Assembly (NCBI RefSeq): GCF_006542275.1
Contig: NZ_CP041217.1
Location: forward strand, 5,396,501-5,460,500
DNA from: Saccharibacillus brassicae
GTDB taxonomy: Bacteria > Bacillota > Bacilli > Paenibacillales > Paenibacillaceae
Length of the DNA: 64,000 nt
Reading direction: 5' to 3'
The notes below the pieces were generated by a model. It was not told where the DNA came from, did not search any database, and worked only from the letters and a program-made list of their open reading frames with translations. A program made the translations under genes and the position numbers. Shown one piece after another: positions 19,046 through 26,657 of this stretch; position 1 is the first letter of the stretch; each line of letters begins with the position of its first letter.

Positions 19046-19891
19046 CTACGAAACTCCCTTCGCGGCATCGACATGCTTCAATCTCGTATTGATGCCGATC
19101 TCTTCGAGCAGCTTCTGCGCCGTGCGGCGCGCTTCGGCGATAAAGCGGTAATTGCCGTGCTTGCGATCGAGCGTCCGGCTTCTGGCAATAAATCCTTTGA
19201 TATCCCCGTCGTTGACCGCATCGCGGAAATCGGAATTGTAAGGCAGCGTCAGCGCCGAGTCCCGGTGTCCGTATTTGCGCAAAATGCTGGAAGCTTTGTA
19301 TTTGGAATCCGGGTCGTAACCGGAGAACAGCAGCAGCTGCTTTTTGCCATGCAGCTGCTCCGGCCAACCGCTGCGATCGAAATACCGTTCCAGCATGCCG
19401 ATATTTTGATTGAGGCAGACGACGACCAGATCCGCGTCTTCCAGCACCTGAGCGGCCGCTGGACTGTCGGCTCCCGAACGGACATCGAGCAGGATGCAGT
19501 CGTAATACGCGCGGGCGTTGGCATAGATATTTCCGATCAATCCGCCGGCATTTTCGAACTGCAGCCGGTTCATCCGTTCGGAACCGCTGAGTAGATCGAG
19601 GCGATGGCGTTCGATCATTAGAGCATTGTTTTTGACCGTTTCGCGTTCGAGCTTCCCGCTGCGGGCCAACCTGACCAGCGCGTCGAGTCCCGTGCCCGCT
19701 TCCGCCGCCTGGTCGCGGCCGTAGACGTTGATCGAGCGGGCAAAGGCCCGCTCCAGCGTATTCTCTTCGCCCTGCGGCTGCGAGACGAGCGTCCGAATGC
19801 CGTATTCGCTTCCGATCAGCGCAGCGAGCGCGCCTACGGAAGCGGTCACCCCCGTTCCGTGCCCGATTCCCCAAAATGCGATTTGTCCCAT
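19046..19891 (-). CDS. TadZ/MinD-like protein with degenerate P-loop
   Basis: A 281-aa ParA/MinD superfamily protein, the position and fold expected of TadZ/CpaE, which localises the pilus machine. The start is ATG 19891 with GAGGAG upstream; the longer frame from 19951 lacks one. The N-terminal loop reads GIGHGTGVTAS, where ParA proteins have KGGxGKTT. The signature and catalytic lysines are missing, so ATP hydrolysis is doubtful. YDCILLDVRSG corresponds to the Walker B-like switch region. It lies 3 bases before cpaF. Confidence 0.78.
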   Translation of the reverse strand: MGQIAFWGIGHGTGVTASVGALAALIGSEYGIRTLVSQPQGEENTLERAFARSINVYGRDQAAEAGTGLDALVRLARSGKLERETVKNNALMIERHRLDLLSGSERMNRLQFENAGGLIGNIYANARAYYDCILLDVRSGADSPAAAQVLEDADLVVVCLNQNIGMLERYFDRSGWPEQLHGKKQLLLFSGYDPDSKYKASSILRKYGHRDSALTLPYNSDFRDAVNDGDIKGFIARSRTLDRKHGNYRFIAEARRTAQKLLEEIGINTRLKHVDAAKGVS

Positions 19892-19892
19892 T

Positions 19893-20564
19893 TTATTTGC
19901 TCCTCTCGGCTCTGTTCCAGAGCTTGCGCATTTCCCTTCGATCCAGCCCAAGCAATACGGCGGCTATGCCCTGCACCGCTTTTCTCATCGCCGGAGACAG
20001 CCCTTTGAGTCTCAATCGGCCGGCATATTGATTGCCGATCTTGAGCGCCAGATCCCGTTCATCGGGATAATAGACGAAAGATTCTTTCCAATCGATCGGG
20101 AACGTTTCGAACTGTTCGGCGATATACGCTTCTCCCGGTTCGCTCGCTTCCTCGATTCGCACGGCGCGAAAAGCGCACAGCTCGGCGAGCGGCCGCCGTA
20201 AGAAATAGCCGTTCAGGAGCCGGACGCAGCGCCGAACCGACGCGTGTTCGCAGCCGCCGACCAGAAAACGGTAGGCCGTGTCCGGAAATGCCGGCAGCCG
20301 CCGCGGATCGTCCGTATCGTACAAGACGACGTCGTAGCCTTCTTCGAACCCGGACTTGGCGCCTTCGGCCGGAATCCAGACGTCGAATCCGTCATATTCC
20401 CGCGGTTCGCCCGGAACGTCCAATGCGGGAAAAGAAAACTCGTAGCGCTGCCCCGCCGTATAATCGACGATCAGTACTTCGCGTCCCGCTTCCGCCAACA
20501 TTTTCGCCACGTAAAACAGCAGATCCGTTTTATCGCGGTCTCCGATAAAAACAGCGGTACTCAA
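19893..20564 (-). CDS. Degenerate ParA-like protein of the Tad-like operon
   Basis: A 223-aa protein that starts with TTG at 20564, overlapping the previous stop (TTGA). MSTAVFIGDRDKTDLLFYVA followed by EVLIVDYTA has the beta-loop-alpha-beta order of MinD/ParA, but the Gly-rich loop is lost. YDVVLYDTDDPRR resembles the second acidic strand. A C-terminal basic helix may bind membrane or a partner. It is 1 base before the TadZ-like gene, so the two may work as a heteromer. The fold is inferred from pattern only. Confidence 0.65.
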   Translation of the reverse strand: MSTAVFIGDRDKTDLLFYVAKMLAEAGREVLIVDYTAGQRYEFSFPALDVPGEPREYDGFDVWIPAEGAKSGFEEGYDVVLYDTDDPRRLPAFPDTAYRFLVGGCEHASVRRCVRLLNGYFLRRPLAELCAFRAVRIEEASEPGEAYIAEQFETFPIDWKESFVYYPDERDLALKIGNQYAGRLRLKGLSPAMRKAVQGIAAVLLGLDRREMRKLWNRAERSK

Positions 20565-21472
20565 TGCGCTTCCCCCTCGGCGGCAGCGGCGTCTTCCCTA
20601 TCCGGGAGCAGCGCGTTATCCTGCGTGCCGGGATTGACGACATCCAGATTGGCTTTGCTGTTCAAATATTTCTGGATCTCTTCCGGCGTCAGCAGATCCA
20701 GTCCGTTCTCCAGCTTCTCGCGCCGGCGCCGCTCCAGTTCCGTGACGGCCCGCTGCACGATGTTCGGATCACTCCCGATCAGGTCGAGCACGCTCGCGTT
20801 CGACGGATAAGTCACGACCGCTTCCGCCTGCAAGCCGGGTTCGACGTAAGTCAGCGCATAGATCGAAGCATCGTTCAGGTACGCGTCGACAATGGCCGAA
20901 GACATCGTCAAAATTTCCCGTTCGCTCATGCGAATCCATACGGTGCCCGCAGACAGGTCTTCCGCCCGCTTTTTCGACAATACGATAAAATCTTCGCCGG
21001 TCGGGAATTTGACGCGCACGTCGACGAATTCGCCAGCCGCCAGCCGGGTCGGCAGTTCGATCAACCGAAACTCCTGATTCCGCACGTCGCTGGGCATAAC
21101 CGCTCCTTCGTACAGCATCGATTCGCTGACCGGCGTATTGCGGGCCAGCGCCACTTTGGCGAACCGGCCGACCGCTTCCGTTTTGGTCGGAAGGTTGTCG
21201 GGCACCGTCGCTTCGACGACTTCGATCTGCGCCAGATCTGCTTCGCCAATCTTTTCTCCGGCGCGGATATCCCGTGTCAGCGCAAAAACGGGGACGCGCC
21301 GCGCATCCATGTCCGCAATCTGGCGTTCGTAGTCTCCGCGCTCCGCTTCGTAACGGTTCTCGATGGAACGGATGTACGGCAGACCGGCCGCCGTGCAGAT
21401 CAGCAGGGCGGCGGCAGCCCCCGCTCCGGCGGCCAGCAGACGCTGCCGCTGTCGAAATCTCATTCTTGACAT
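20561..21472 (-). CDS. CpaB/RcpC-like SAF-domain protein
   Basis: A 303-aa protein with an N-terminal span (about residues 12-32), a short coiled segment, and a SAF domain starting at VFALTRDIRAGEKIGEADLA. RLAAGEFVDVRVKFPTGEDF is typical of CpaB/RcpC and FlgA relatives. In Tad systems this protein is periplasmic and steadies the channel; in a Gram-positive it would lie between membrane and wall. GGGAG lies 8 bases upstream of the ATG. It ends by overlapping the start of the next gene. Confidence 0.8.
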   Translation of the reverse strand: MSRMRFRQRQRLLAAGAGAAAALLICTAAGLPYIRSIENRYEAERGDYERQIADMDARRVPVFALTRDIRAGEKIGEADLAQIEVVEATVPDNLPTKTEAVGRFAKVALARNTPVSESMLYEGAVMPSDVRNQEFRLIELPTRLAAGEFVDVRVKFPTGEDFIVLSKKRAEDLSAGTVWIRMSEREILTMSSAIVDAYLNDASIYALTYVEPGLQAEAVVTYPSNASVLDLIGSDPNIVQRAVTELERRRREKLENGLDLLTPEEIQKYLNSKANLDVVNPGTQDNALLPDREDAAAAEGEAH

Positions 21473-21490
21473 GATTATGCTCCCTTCGTT

Positions 21491-22942
21491 TTACCGAAAT
21501 CCCAACTTCAGCCGCGAACGTCGTTCCCTCTTGGCATACAGCGTGCCCAGAATCGGCTCGAACGCTGCCCGGCATTGTCCCCCGAACGGATCGGGCAGCA
21601 GAGGCAGCGCATATACGTGCTTGCTGCCGAGCCGGCCGCGCAGTTCCCGAATGTCTTCGCTCGCCGCGAACGGCAGCACATATCTCCACTTCGGCCGCGC
21701 TCTCAAGCTCTCGCGGCGAACGAAAGCGTCCCACTCGCCGCTTCTCCATTCGCGGCCCGAACCGACGACTACCGGAACGTCGGCCCGCTGAAACTCTTCG
21801 AAATCCCCGGCGTCCCCGCACAGTCCCAGATCGAGCACCACATGCCGGTATCCCCGGCCGAACACGTCGGCCAACCGTTCCCGGCCCGCATCCGGCCAAT
21901 AATCCACGCCTCCTACGCTGAACGTCGGCCGGTCTCTGAGCGGCTCTCCTTCCCATTCCAGCGCGATCTGTGCGAAACTTCCCGCCCGCCGGTCCAATTC
22001 GACGATTGCGGTACGCCCGCCTTCGCGGGCCAGCGTATGCGCCGCGGCAATCGCGGTATGCGTCACGCCGCAGCCGCGGAACAAACCGAGCACCGCGACG
22101 GTCGACGTTCCGATCCCGCCCGCTCCGGCTTGCGCCAATTCGCTTGAAGCACCGACCGGCCGAACAAGCCGCTTGATCTCCGCGATCGAGGCGTAGCGGT
22201 CTTCCGCGCGGTAACTGAGCATTTTGCGAATCGCCGCTGCAAGCGGCGGCGGCAGATCCGGACGCAGCGCCCGCTGCGCTTCCGGCGTCCATGCGCTGAA
22301 CTGCCCGCCCGTGCACAGATGCAGCAGCAGCGCACCCAGCGCGTATTGGTCGCTGGACGGTTCGCTGCGTCCTTCGTACTGCTCGGGAGCAGCGAAGCCG
22401 ATCGTGCCGAGTTTGACCGTATCGTCAAGCCGCCCCGGACCCGTGCTGCGCGCAATGCCGAAATCGATCAGCCGAACGGCTCCGTCTGCGCCGATCATCA
22501 CGTTGCCGGGCTTCAGGTCGCGGAACACGATCGGCGGGCTCTGCCCGTGCAAATAGTCCAGCACGTCGCAGATCCGCAGCGTCAGTTCCAGCACGAACGC
22601 AAGATCGGGACGGCCGCCGCAGCGCGCCGCGTATTCCCCGAGGTTCATGCCTTCGATGTATTCCATCACGAGAAACACTCTTCCGGACGCGTCAGGCGAC
22701 AAAAAATCGACGACCTGCGGCAAACTCGGATGGCGCAGCCGGGTCAGCATGCGCGCCTCGTTCCCGATCCGTTCGTAATCCTCCGTAGCGGCCAACGTTT
22801 CCTTGACGGCCCAGCGCTTGCCCGGAAGCTTCGCATCGGAAGACAGATACACCCTCCCCATGCCGCCGCTTCCGAGCACGCGTTCCACCCGGTATCGTTC
22901 GCCGATGACCGTTCCCCGCTCCAATTCAGCCGGCTTCGGCAT
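21491..22942 (-). CDS. Ser/Thr protein kinase fused to a ParA/MinD-like domain (first gene of Tad-like operon)
   Basis: A 483-aa two-domain protein. Residues 16-275 are a PknB-like kinase: Gly loop GSGGMGRVY, ATP lysine Lys47 in AVKE, catalytic loop FRDLKPGNV (Asp142, His of HRD replaced by Phe), DFG at 160-162 and APE in GFAAPEQY. Residues from about 290 have a ParA-like fold with a degenerate loop, LFRGCGVTHT. There is no transmembrane segment or PASTA repeat, unlike PrkC. Start: ATG 22942 with AGGAGG upstream; the longer frame from 23011 would run through a terminator hairpin. It leads the operon, so phosphorylation probably controls assembly or placement of the machine. Confidence 0.88.
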   Translation of the reverse strand: MPKPAELERGTVIGERYRVERVLGSGGMGRVYLSSDAKLPGKRWAVKETLAATEDYERIGNEARMLTRLRHPSLPQVVDFLSPDASGRVFLVMEYIEGMNLGEYAARCGGRPDLAFVLELTLRICDVLDYLHGQSPPIVFRDLKPGNVMIGADGAVRLIDFGIARSTGPGRLDDTVKLGTIGFAAPEQYEGRSEPSSDQYALGALLLHLCTGGQFSAWTPEAQRALRPDLPPPLAAAIRKMLSYRAEDRYASIAEIKRLVRPVGASSELAQAGAGGIGTSTVAVLGLFRGCGVTHTAIAAAHTLAREGGRTAIVELDRRAGSFAQIALEWEGEPLRDRPTFSVGGVDYWPDAGRERLADVFGRGYRHVVLDLGLCGDAGDFEEFQRADVPVVVGSGREWRSGEWDAFVRRESLRARPKWRYVLPFAASEDIRELRGRLGSKHVYALPLLPDPFGGQCRAAFEPILGTLYAKRERRSRLKLGFR

Positions 22943-22963
22943 CTTATCCCTCCTTTTTTGGAC

Positions 22964-23024
22964 AAAAAAAGAAAGCATCCCTCGTGGCCGGGGTCCGAAG
23001 ACCGAGTCCATGAGGGATGCTTTC
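22964..23024 (-). terminator. Intrinsic terminator of the RlmM-like gene
   Basis: Perfect 13-base arms (22971-22983 with 23012-23024) enclose a second paired segment. They are followed on the minus strand by seven T. It separates the methyltransferase gene from the Tad-like operon. Confidence 0.9.
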
Positions 23025-23094
23025 CCTGTTTTGCCGCTGCTATGATTTTGAAGTCATTATAAACCGGCTGCTTGCCGACTGTAAAGACCTATTT

Positions 23095-24171
23095 TTAATA
23101 CTTGATCATGTACAGCGTAATTTCCTCGCGATTGTGGAACAGCTGCTTGGAGCGCTGAACCTGCAGGCGGGAACCTTCAAGCGACGCGATCACTTCCTTG
23201 ATCAGCGCCATCGGCTTTTTGTGCATCAGCTTGATAGTGATGATCGCCGTCCCGCCGGGCGCAAGCGCGTGCAGCAGACCCGTCACCAACTGAACCATCA
23301 GTTTGGGACTCCAGCTCATATCGCACACGAGCAGGTCGAACTCGTTGTCGCGGAATTTGATCTCGCTCGCATTTTTGCGGATATAGGTCAAATTCGGCAT
23401 TTTCAACAGCGAAGGATGCAGCTTGGCCGGATCGACCGCCGTCACTTTCAGCCCGCGTTCGAGCAGCAGCGATGTCCATCCGCCCGGCGCCGCGCCGATA
23501 TCGACCGCGCTGCGGTAAGCCGACAGATCAAGACCGAATTCCCGCTCCGCTTCCAGCAGTTTGAACTTGGCGCGCGACAGCTGTCCTTCTTCCCGGCGAA
23601 ACCGAACGGCTCCGCCGCTCCAGTCCGACAAGTTGTCTTCCGGACGCGAAATGCCCGCATAGACGCCGGACGGCGTGACGTAGACCGAGACGATCCAGTC
23701 GGCGCCTGCCGAGACGAATTCCGCTTCCGACCCGCGCAGCAGCTCTTCCAGCCATTCTTTGAGCTGCGGCGCGCTGTCGCCTCCGGCGCCTTCGCTTTTG
23801 CGTACCTGCAGCGCCGCTTTGATGCCCGCCGCAAGCAGGCCGCTGCCCAACACGAACCCGGCGGCCGCCGACAGCAGTTCGCCGACGTTGTCGCCTTCGC
23901 GTTCGAATTGAACAGGTTGGACGTGACGCAGGAAAATCGGACGGCTGTCCGTCATTTTCCGTACCGCTTCTTCCGCGCCGGTATTCAATTTGACCAGCAG
24001 CACTTCGCGGTCGCTCAGCACGCTGCTTTTGACCGATCCGAACAGACGGCGCAGCTCTTCCTGCGCGTAAGCGGCGAAATCCCGGTTGGCGGTGCAAATA
24101 AACGTGCTTTCTTCCGGCAGCGCGTCCGCCGCTTCGATCGGTTCTACGTGTTCTTGTTCATGCTCGCTCAA
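23095..24171 (-). CDS. RlmM/FtsJ-like ribose 2'-O-methyltransferase
   Basis: A 358-aa SAM-dependent RNA methyltransferase. The C-terminal Rossmann domain has motif I AVDIGAAPGGWTSLL, the acidic LLVCDMSW and the catalytic lysine in IITIKLM, as in RrmJ/RlmM enzymes that methylate the 2'-OH of 23S rRNA. The N-terminal 150 residues are weaker and may be a THUMP-like RNA-binding part. The start is TTG at 24171 with GGAGGG nine bases upstream. The exact nucleotide modified cannot be assigned. Confidence 0.82.
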   Translation of the reverse strand: MSEHEQEHVEPIEAADALPEESTFICTANRDFAAYAQEELRRLFGSVKSSVLSDREVLLVKLNTGAEEAVRKMTDSRPIFLRHVQPVQFEREGDNVGELLSAAAGFVLGSGLLAAGIKAALQVRKSEGAGGDSAPQLKEWLEELLRGSEAEFVSAGADWIVSVYVTPSGVYAGISRPEDNLSDWSGGAVRFRREEGQLSRAKFKLLEAEREFGLDLSAYRSAVDIGAAPGGWTSLLLERGLKVTAVDPAKLHPSLLKMPNLTYIRKNASEIKFRDNEFDLLVCDMSWSPKLMVQLVTGLLHALAPGGTAIITIKLMHKKPMALIKEVIASLEGSRLQVQRSKQLFHNREEITLYMIKY

Positions 24172-24275
24172 AATACGTTACCCTCCACAGGACTCCGGCA
24201 TCGAAAAAAACATCTTCCCGGTGCCGCGTCCTTTCTTGTTCGTTCTTGTCATTTGATGCGAATTCCGCCTGGCCC

Positions 24276-24584
24276 CTACCCGATAAAATCGAGCAGATAC
24301 GGCACCGACTGCATCGCATAGGCCGTTCTCGGCTCGCCGCGTGTCCCCGGTTCGAAGACGCTCAGCGAAGGCGTGCTGCGCACGCGGTACTTTTGTATGA
24401 ATTCGGGCGCAAAGTTCAGGTCCAGCGCATAGATGTCGATCTCGGGATTCATCTGTTCGACCACTTCGAGCATCCGCCGCGCCACGCGGCACGTTCCGCA
24501 AAAAGGAGTATGCCCGAAAACGATAATCCGGCGTTCCCCCGCTTCGATCCAGCCAAGCAGTTCGCGTTCTGTCGACTCTCTCAC
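24276..24584 (-). CDS. Thioredoxin-like protein
   Basis: A 102-aa thioredoxin-fold protein with the redox motif CGTC (in FGHTPFCGTCRVAR) and the cis-proline in RSTPSLSVF. It lacks a signal peptide, so it acts in the cytosol as a disulfide reductant or thiol carrier. The start is the GTG at 24584, overlapping the TGA stop of the receiver-like gene (GTGA), so translation is coupled. The reading frame is open well upstream, but the fold begins here. Confidence 0.85.
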   Translation of the reverse strand: MRESTERELLGWIEAGERRIIVFGHTPFCGTCRVARRMLEVVEQMNPEIDIYALDLNFAPEFIQKYRVRSTPSLSVFEPGTRGEPRTAYAMQSVPYLLDFIG

Positions 24585-24949
24585 GACTGCGATTGCTCCG
24601 CCGCGGCGCGTCTGCGGACGTCTTCCGGCATGGAATCGCGATGCAAGATGACATGTTCCGGCTTGCCCGCGTACAGAATTTCGTACATGCTGCGGCGGCC
24701 GTATTCGCTGGACGTATGCAGGTAGATCTCTTTGGGGAACGTGCCGTTGGCGACGATTCGGGCCGCAACTTCGCTTCCGCTCGGCTCGTCGGGTCCCATC
24801 TCGTGATCGAGCGACAAAATGCCGACTTCGCAGTCCCGCAGCAGCGTCAGGCATTCTTCGCCGGTGCGGGCCAGCGCGAACCCTTCCGGGCACGGACGCC
24901 AATCGTCCATGTACAGATGGATTTTCGGTTTGTTTTCCGTATTCGTCAT
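24581..24949 (-). CDS. Receiver-like (cREC-type) small protein
   Basis: A 122-aa protein starting IHLYMDDWRPCPEGFALA with ILSLDHEMG in the middle. This matches the pattern of the cyclic-phosphate-processing receiver-like domain (cREC_REC), a response-regulator-like fold in which acidic residues at the DDWRP and SLDHE positions form the site. AAGGAG precedes the ATG. It is coupled to the thioredoxin-like gene by a 4-base overlap. The biochemical role is unknown; the family name rests on motif recall. Confidence 0.7.
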   Translation of the reverse strand: MTNTENKPKIHLYMDDWRPCPEGFALARTGEECLTLLRDCEVGILSLDHEMGPDEPSGSEVAARIVANGTFPKEIYLHTSSEYGRRSMYEILYAGKPEHVILHRDSMPEDVRRRAAAEQSQS

Positions 24950-24982
24950 GTTAGGACTCCTTCCGCGCTCTCGCGCTTTCGA

Positions 24983-25810
24983 TCAGGAGAATACCGGCGT
25001 CTGTTCGTGCTGGCACTGCGGGCAGTAATACGCTTTTTTGCCCGCTACGTCCATTTTTTGCACCGGTGCTCCGTCTTCCGTACACGGTTGTCCTTCGCGC
25101 TCGAACACCCGGCACTGCGAGAGATACCCGCCGGTTACCGCGTCGTCCGCGTTCAGTGGAACAGTAATGCAGCCTCCGCCGTCGATCGCGGCCTTGAGCA
25201 CTTCTTCCAGCGCTTCGTACAGACGGGCCGCACTTTCGCCGTTCAGCTCCTGCGTTTTGACCGAAGGCAGCAGGCCCGCGGCAAAAGCGATCTCGTCCGC
25301 GTAGCGCGGACCGATTCCCGCGACCAGCTTCTGGCCGGTCAGGATGCTGCGCAGCGCGCCCCGGCGCTTCTTGAGCTGGGACACGAAGTACTCCGGCGTC
25401 GCTTGACGGGAAAACGGATCGGGACCGAGCGTCTTGAGCACTTCGTCCAGACCGCGTACGGTCATCAGACGCAGCACGCTGCCTTTGCCCGCGATGTACA
25501 GCGTCCGTTCCCCGAAGCCGATCTCGGCCTGGGAGACGAACGGCGGCTGCTCGTCTTGTTCCCCGCAGTAAAGCGCTCCGTCTTTGGCCAGAGCGATCAG
25601 CAGGCGATGCCCGTTATCGAGATGGAAAATAAGAAACGTTCCGCGGCGCTCCAAAAAGAGCAGGCTTCTGGCCTCCAGCGCGGCGGCAAATTCTTCCGGC
25701 TCGACATCGGTACTGTGCGCATGGTTCAGTTTCACTCGTTGAATCGGCAGGTCGAGAATCCATTGACCCAATTGTCTGCGGTAATGTTCGATTTCCGGCA
25801 GTTCCGGCAT
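24983..25810 (-). CDS. Divergent Fpg/Nei-family DNA glycosylase
   Basis: A 275-aa base-excision-repair glycosylase family protein. The N-terminus MPELPE gives the catalytic Pro and Glu after Met removal, which fixes the start at ATG 25810, not 25813. The H2TH domain is recognisable (GIGPRYADEIAFAAGLLP), but the usual GNIYADE Asn is replaced. Residue 58 is Thr where Fpg has the conserved lysine (RRGK to RRGT). The C-terminal zinc finger is C-x2-D instead of C-x2-C in its first pair. Activity on 8-oxoguanine is therefore uncertain. It is followed by a HAD gene on the same strand. Confidence 0.82.
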   Translation of the reverse strand: MPELPEIEHYRRQLGQWILDLPIQRVKLNHAHSTDVEPEEFAAALEARSLLFLERRGTFLIFHLDNGHRLLIALAKDGALYCGEQDEQPPFVSQAEIGFGERTLYIAGKGSVLRLMTVRGLDEVLKTLGPDPFSRQATPEYFVSQLKKRRGALRSILTGQKLVAGIGPRYADEIAFAAGLLPSVKTQELNGESAARLYEALEEVLKAAIDGGGCITVPLNADDAVTGGYLSQCRVFEREGQPCTEDGAPVQKMDVAGKKAYYCPQCQHEQTPVFS

Positions 25811-25835
25811 CATGCATCGTTCCTTTCCGTGTCGC

Positions 25836-26651
25836 TTAGTATCCGCTTAATATCCAGTCTTGGATTTCACGTAAATTGTGTCTGATCAGATCCGGCTTGG
25901 CGTCGGCCAGAACCTGATGACGTTCGAGATTATGCGGCGTCGTGACGCCTTCTTCGGTCAGCAGCAGCAGCGAGCGGCAGCCCGACTGCGCGCCGGCTTT
26001 GATATCGGTCATCATGTTGTCGCCGATCACCGTCACGTCTGCGGCTTCGACGCCGAGGAGATCGAACGCGAAATTCATCAGGATCGGCGAAGGCTTGCCG
26101 ATGACCGTAGGCTTGACGCCCGTCATCGCTTCGAGCGATGCGCCGAGCGTGCCCGCTCCCGGCATCAAGCCGTTTTCCGAAGGCAGCAGCAGGTCGGGAT
26201 TCGTCAGCACGAATTCCGATCCGCCGAGAATCCAGCGGCCTGCCTGCGCAAGCTTTCCGTAGGAAAACTCGCGGTCGATGCCTTGAATGACGTAATCGGG
26301 ACGTCCTTGCCTCGGATCGCCCGCGAATTCAGAGAGGCCGGCCGCGGCTGCCGCGCCGCGAAGCCCCGCTTCGCCGAATATCGCGACCGAAGCGCCGGGC
26401 TTGCGCTGCGCGATATAGGCCGCGGCCGCCATCGAAGACGTGCAGACCTGCTCACGCTTCGCGGGAATGCCCATGTTGTTCAAGCGTTGGGCGACCGTAT
26501 CCTGGGACGCGGACGAATTGTTGGTCAGAAAAAGAAACGGGATGCCGCGTTCGTTCAGCGCCGCGATCAGTTCGTCCGCTCCCGGAACGCGGCGTTCGCC
26601 GTGATACAGCGTCCCGTCCAGGTCGATCAAAAAAGCGTTGGGGCTTGGCAT
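25836..26651 (-). CDS. HAD-IIA family phosphatase (NagD/AraL-like)
   Basis: A 271-aa haloacid dehalogenase-type hydrolase that removes phosphate from sugar phosphates or similar small molecules. Motif I IDLDGTLYHG carries the nucleophile and acid Asp (residues 9 and 11). Motif II is FLTNNSS, motif III lysine is in GKPSPI, and motif IV is GDNMMTDI. The large cap in the middle is the C2A type of NagD. The substrate is not predictable. Its start lies 6 bases after the RNase Z stop. Confidence 0.9.
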   Translation of the reverse strand: MPSPNAFLIDLDGTLYHGERRVPGADELIAALNERGIPFLFLTNNSSASQDTVAQRLNNMGIPAKREQVCTSSMAAAAYIAQRKPGASVAIFGEAGLRGAAAAAGLSEFAGDPRQGRPDYVIQGIDREFSYGKLAQAGRWILGGSEFVLTNPDLLLPSENGLMPGAGTLGASLEAMTGVKPTVIGKPSPILMNFAFDLLGVEAADVTVIGDNMMTDIKAGAQSGCRSLLLLTEEGVTTPHNLERHQVLADAKPDLIRHNLREIQDWILSGY

Positions 26652-26657
26652 CGGTCT

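Noticed and set aside
22943-23011. Longer N-terminus for the kinase fusion
   Set aside because: It would translate through a terminator hairpin; ATG 22942 has a strong ribosome site and fits the kinase fold.
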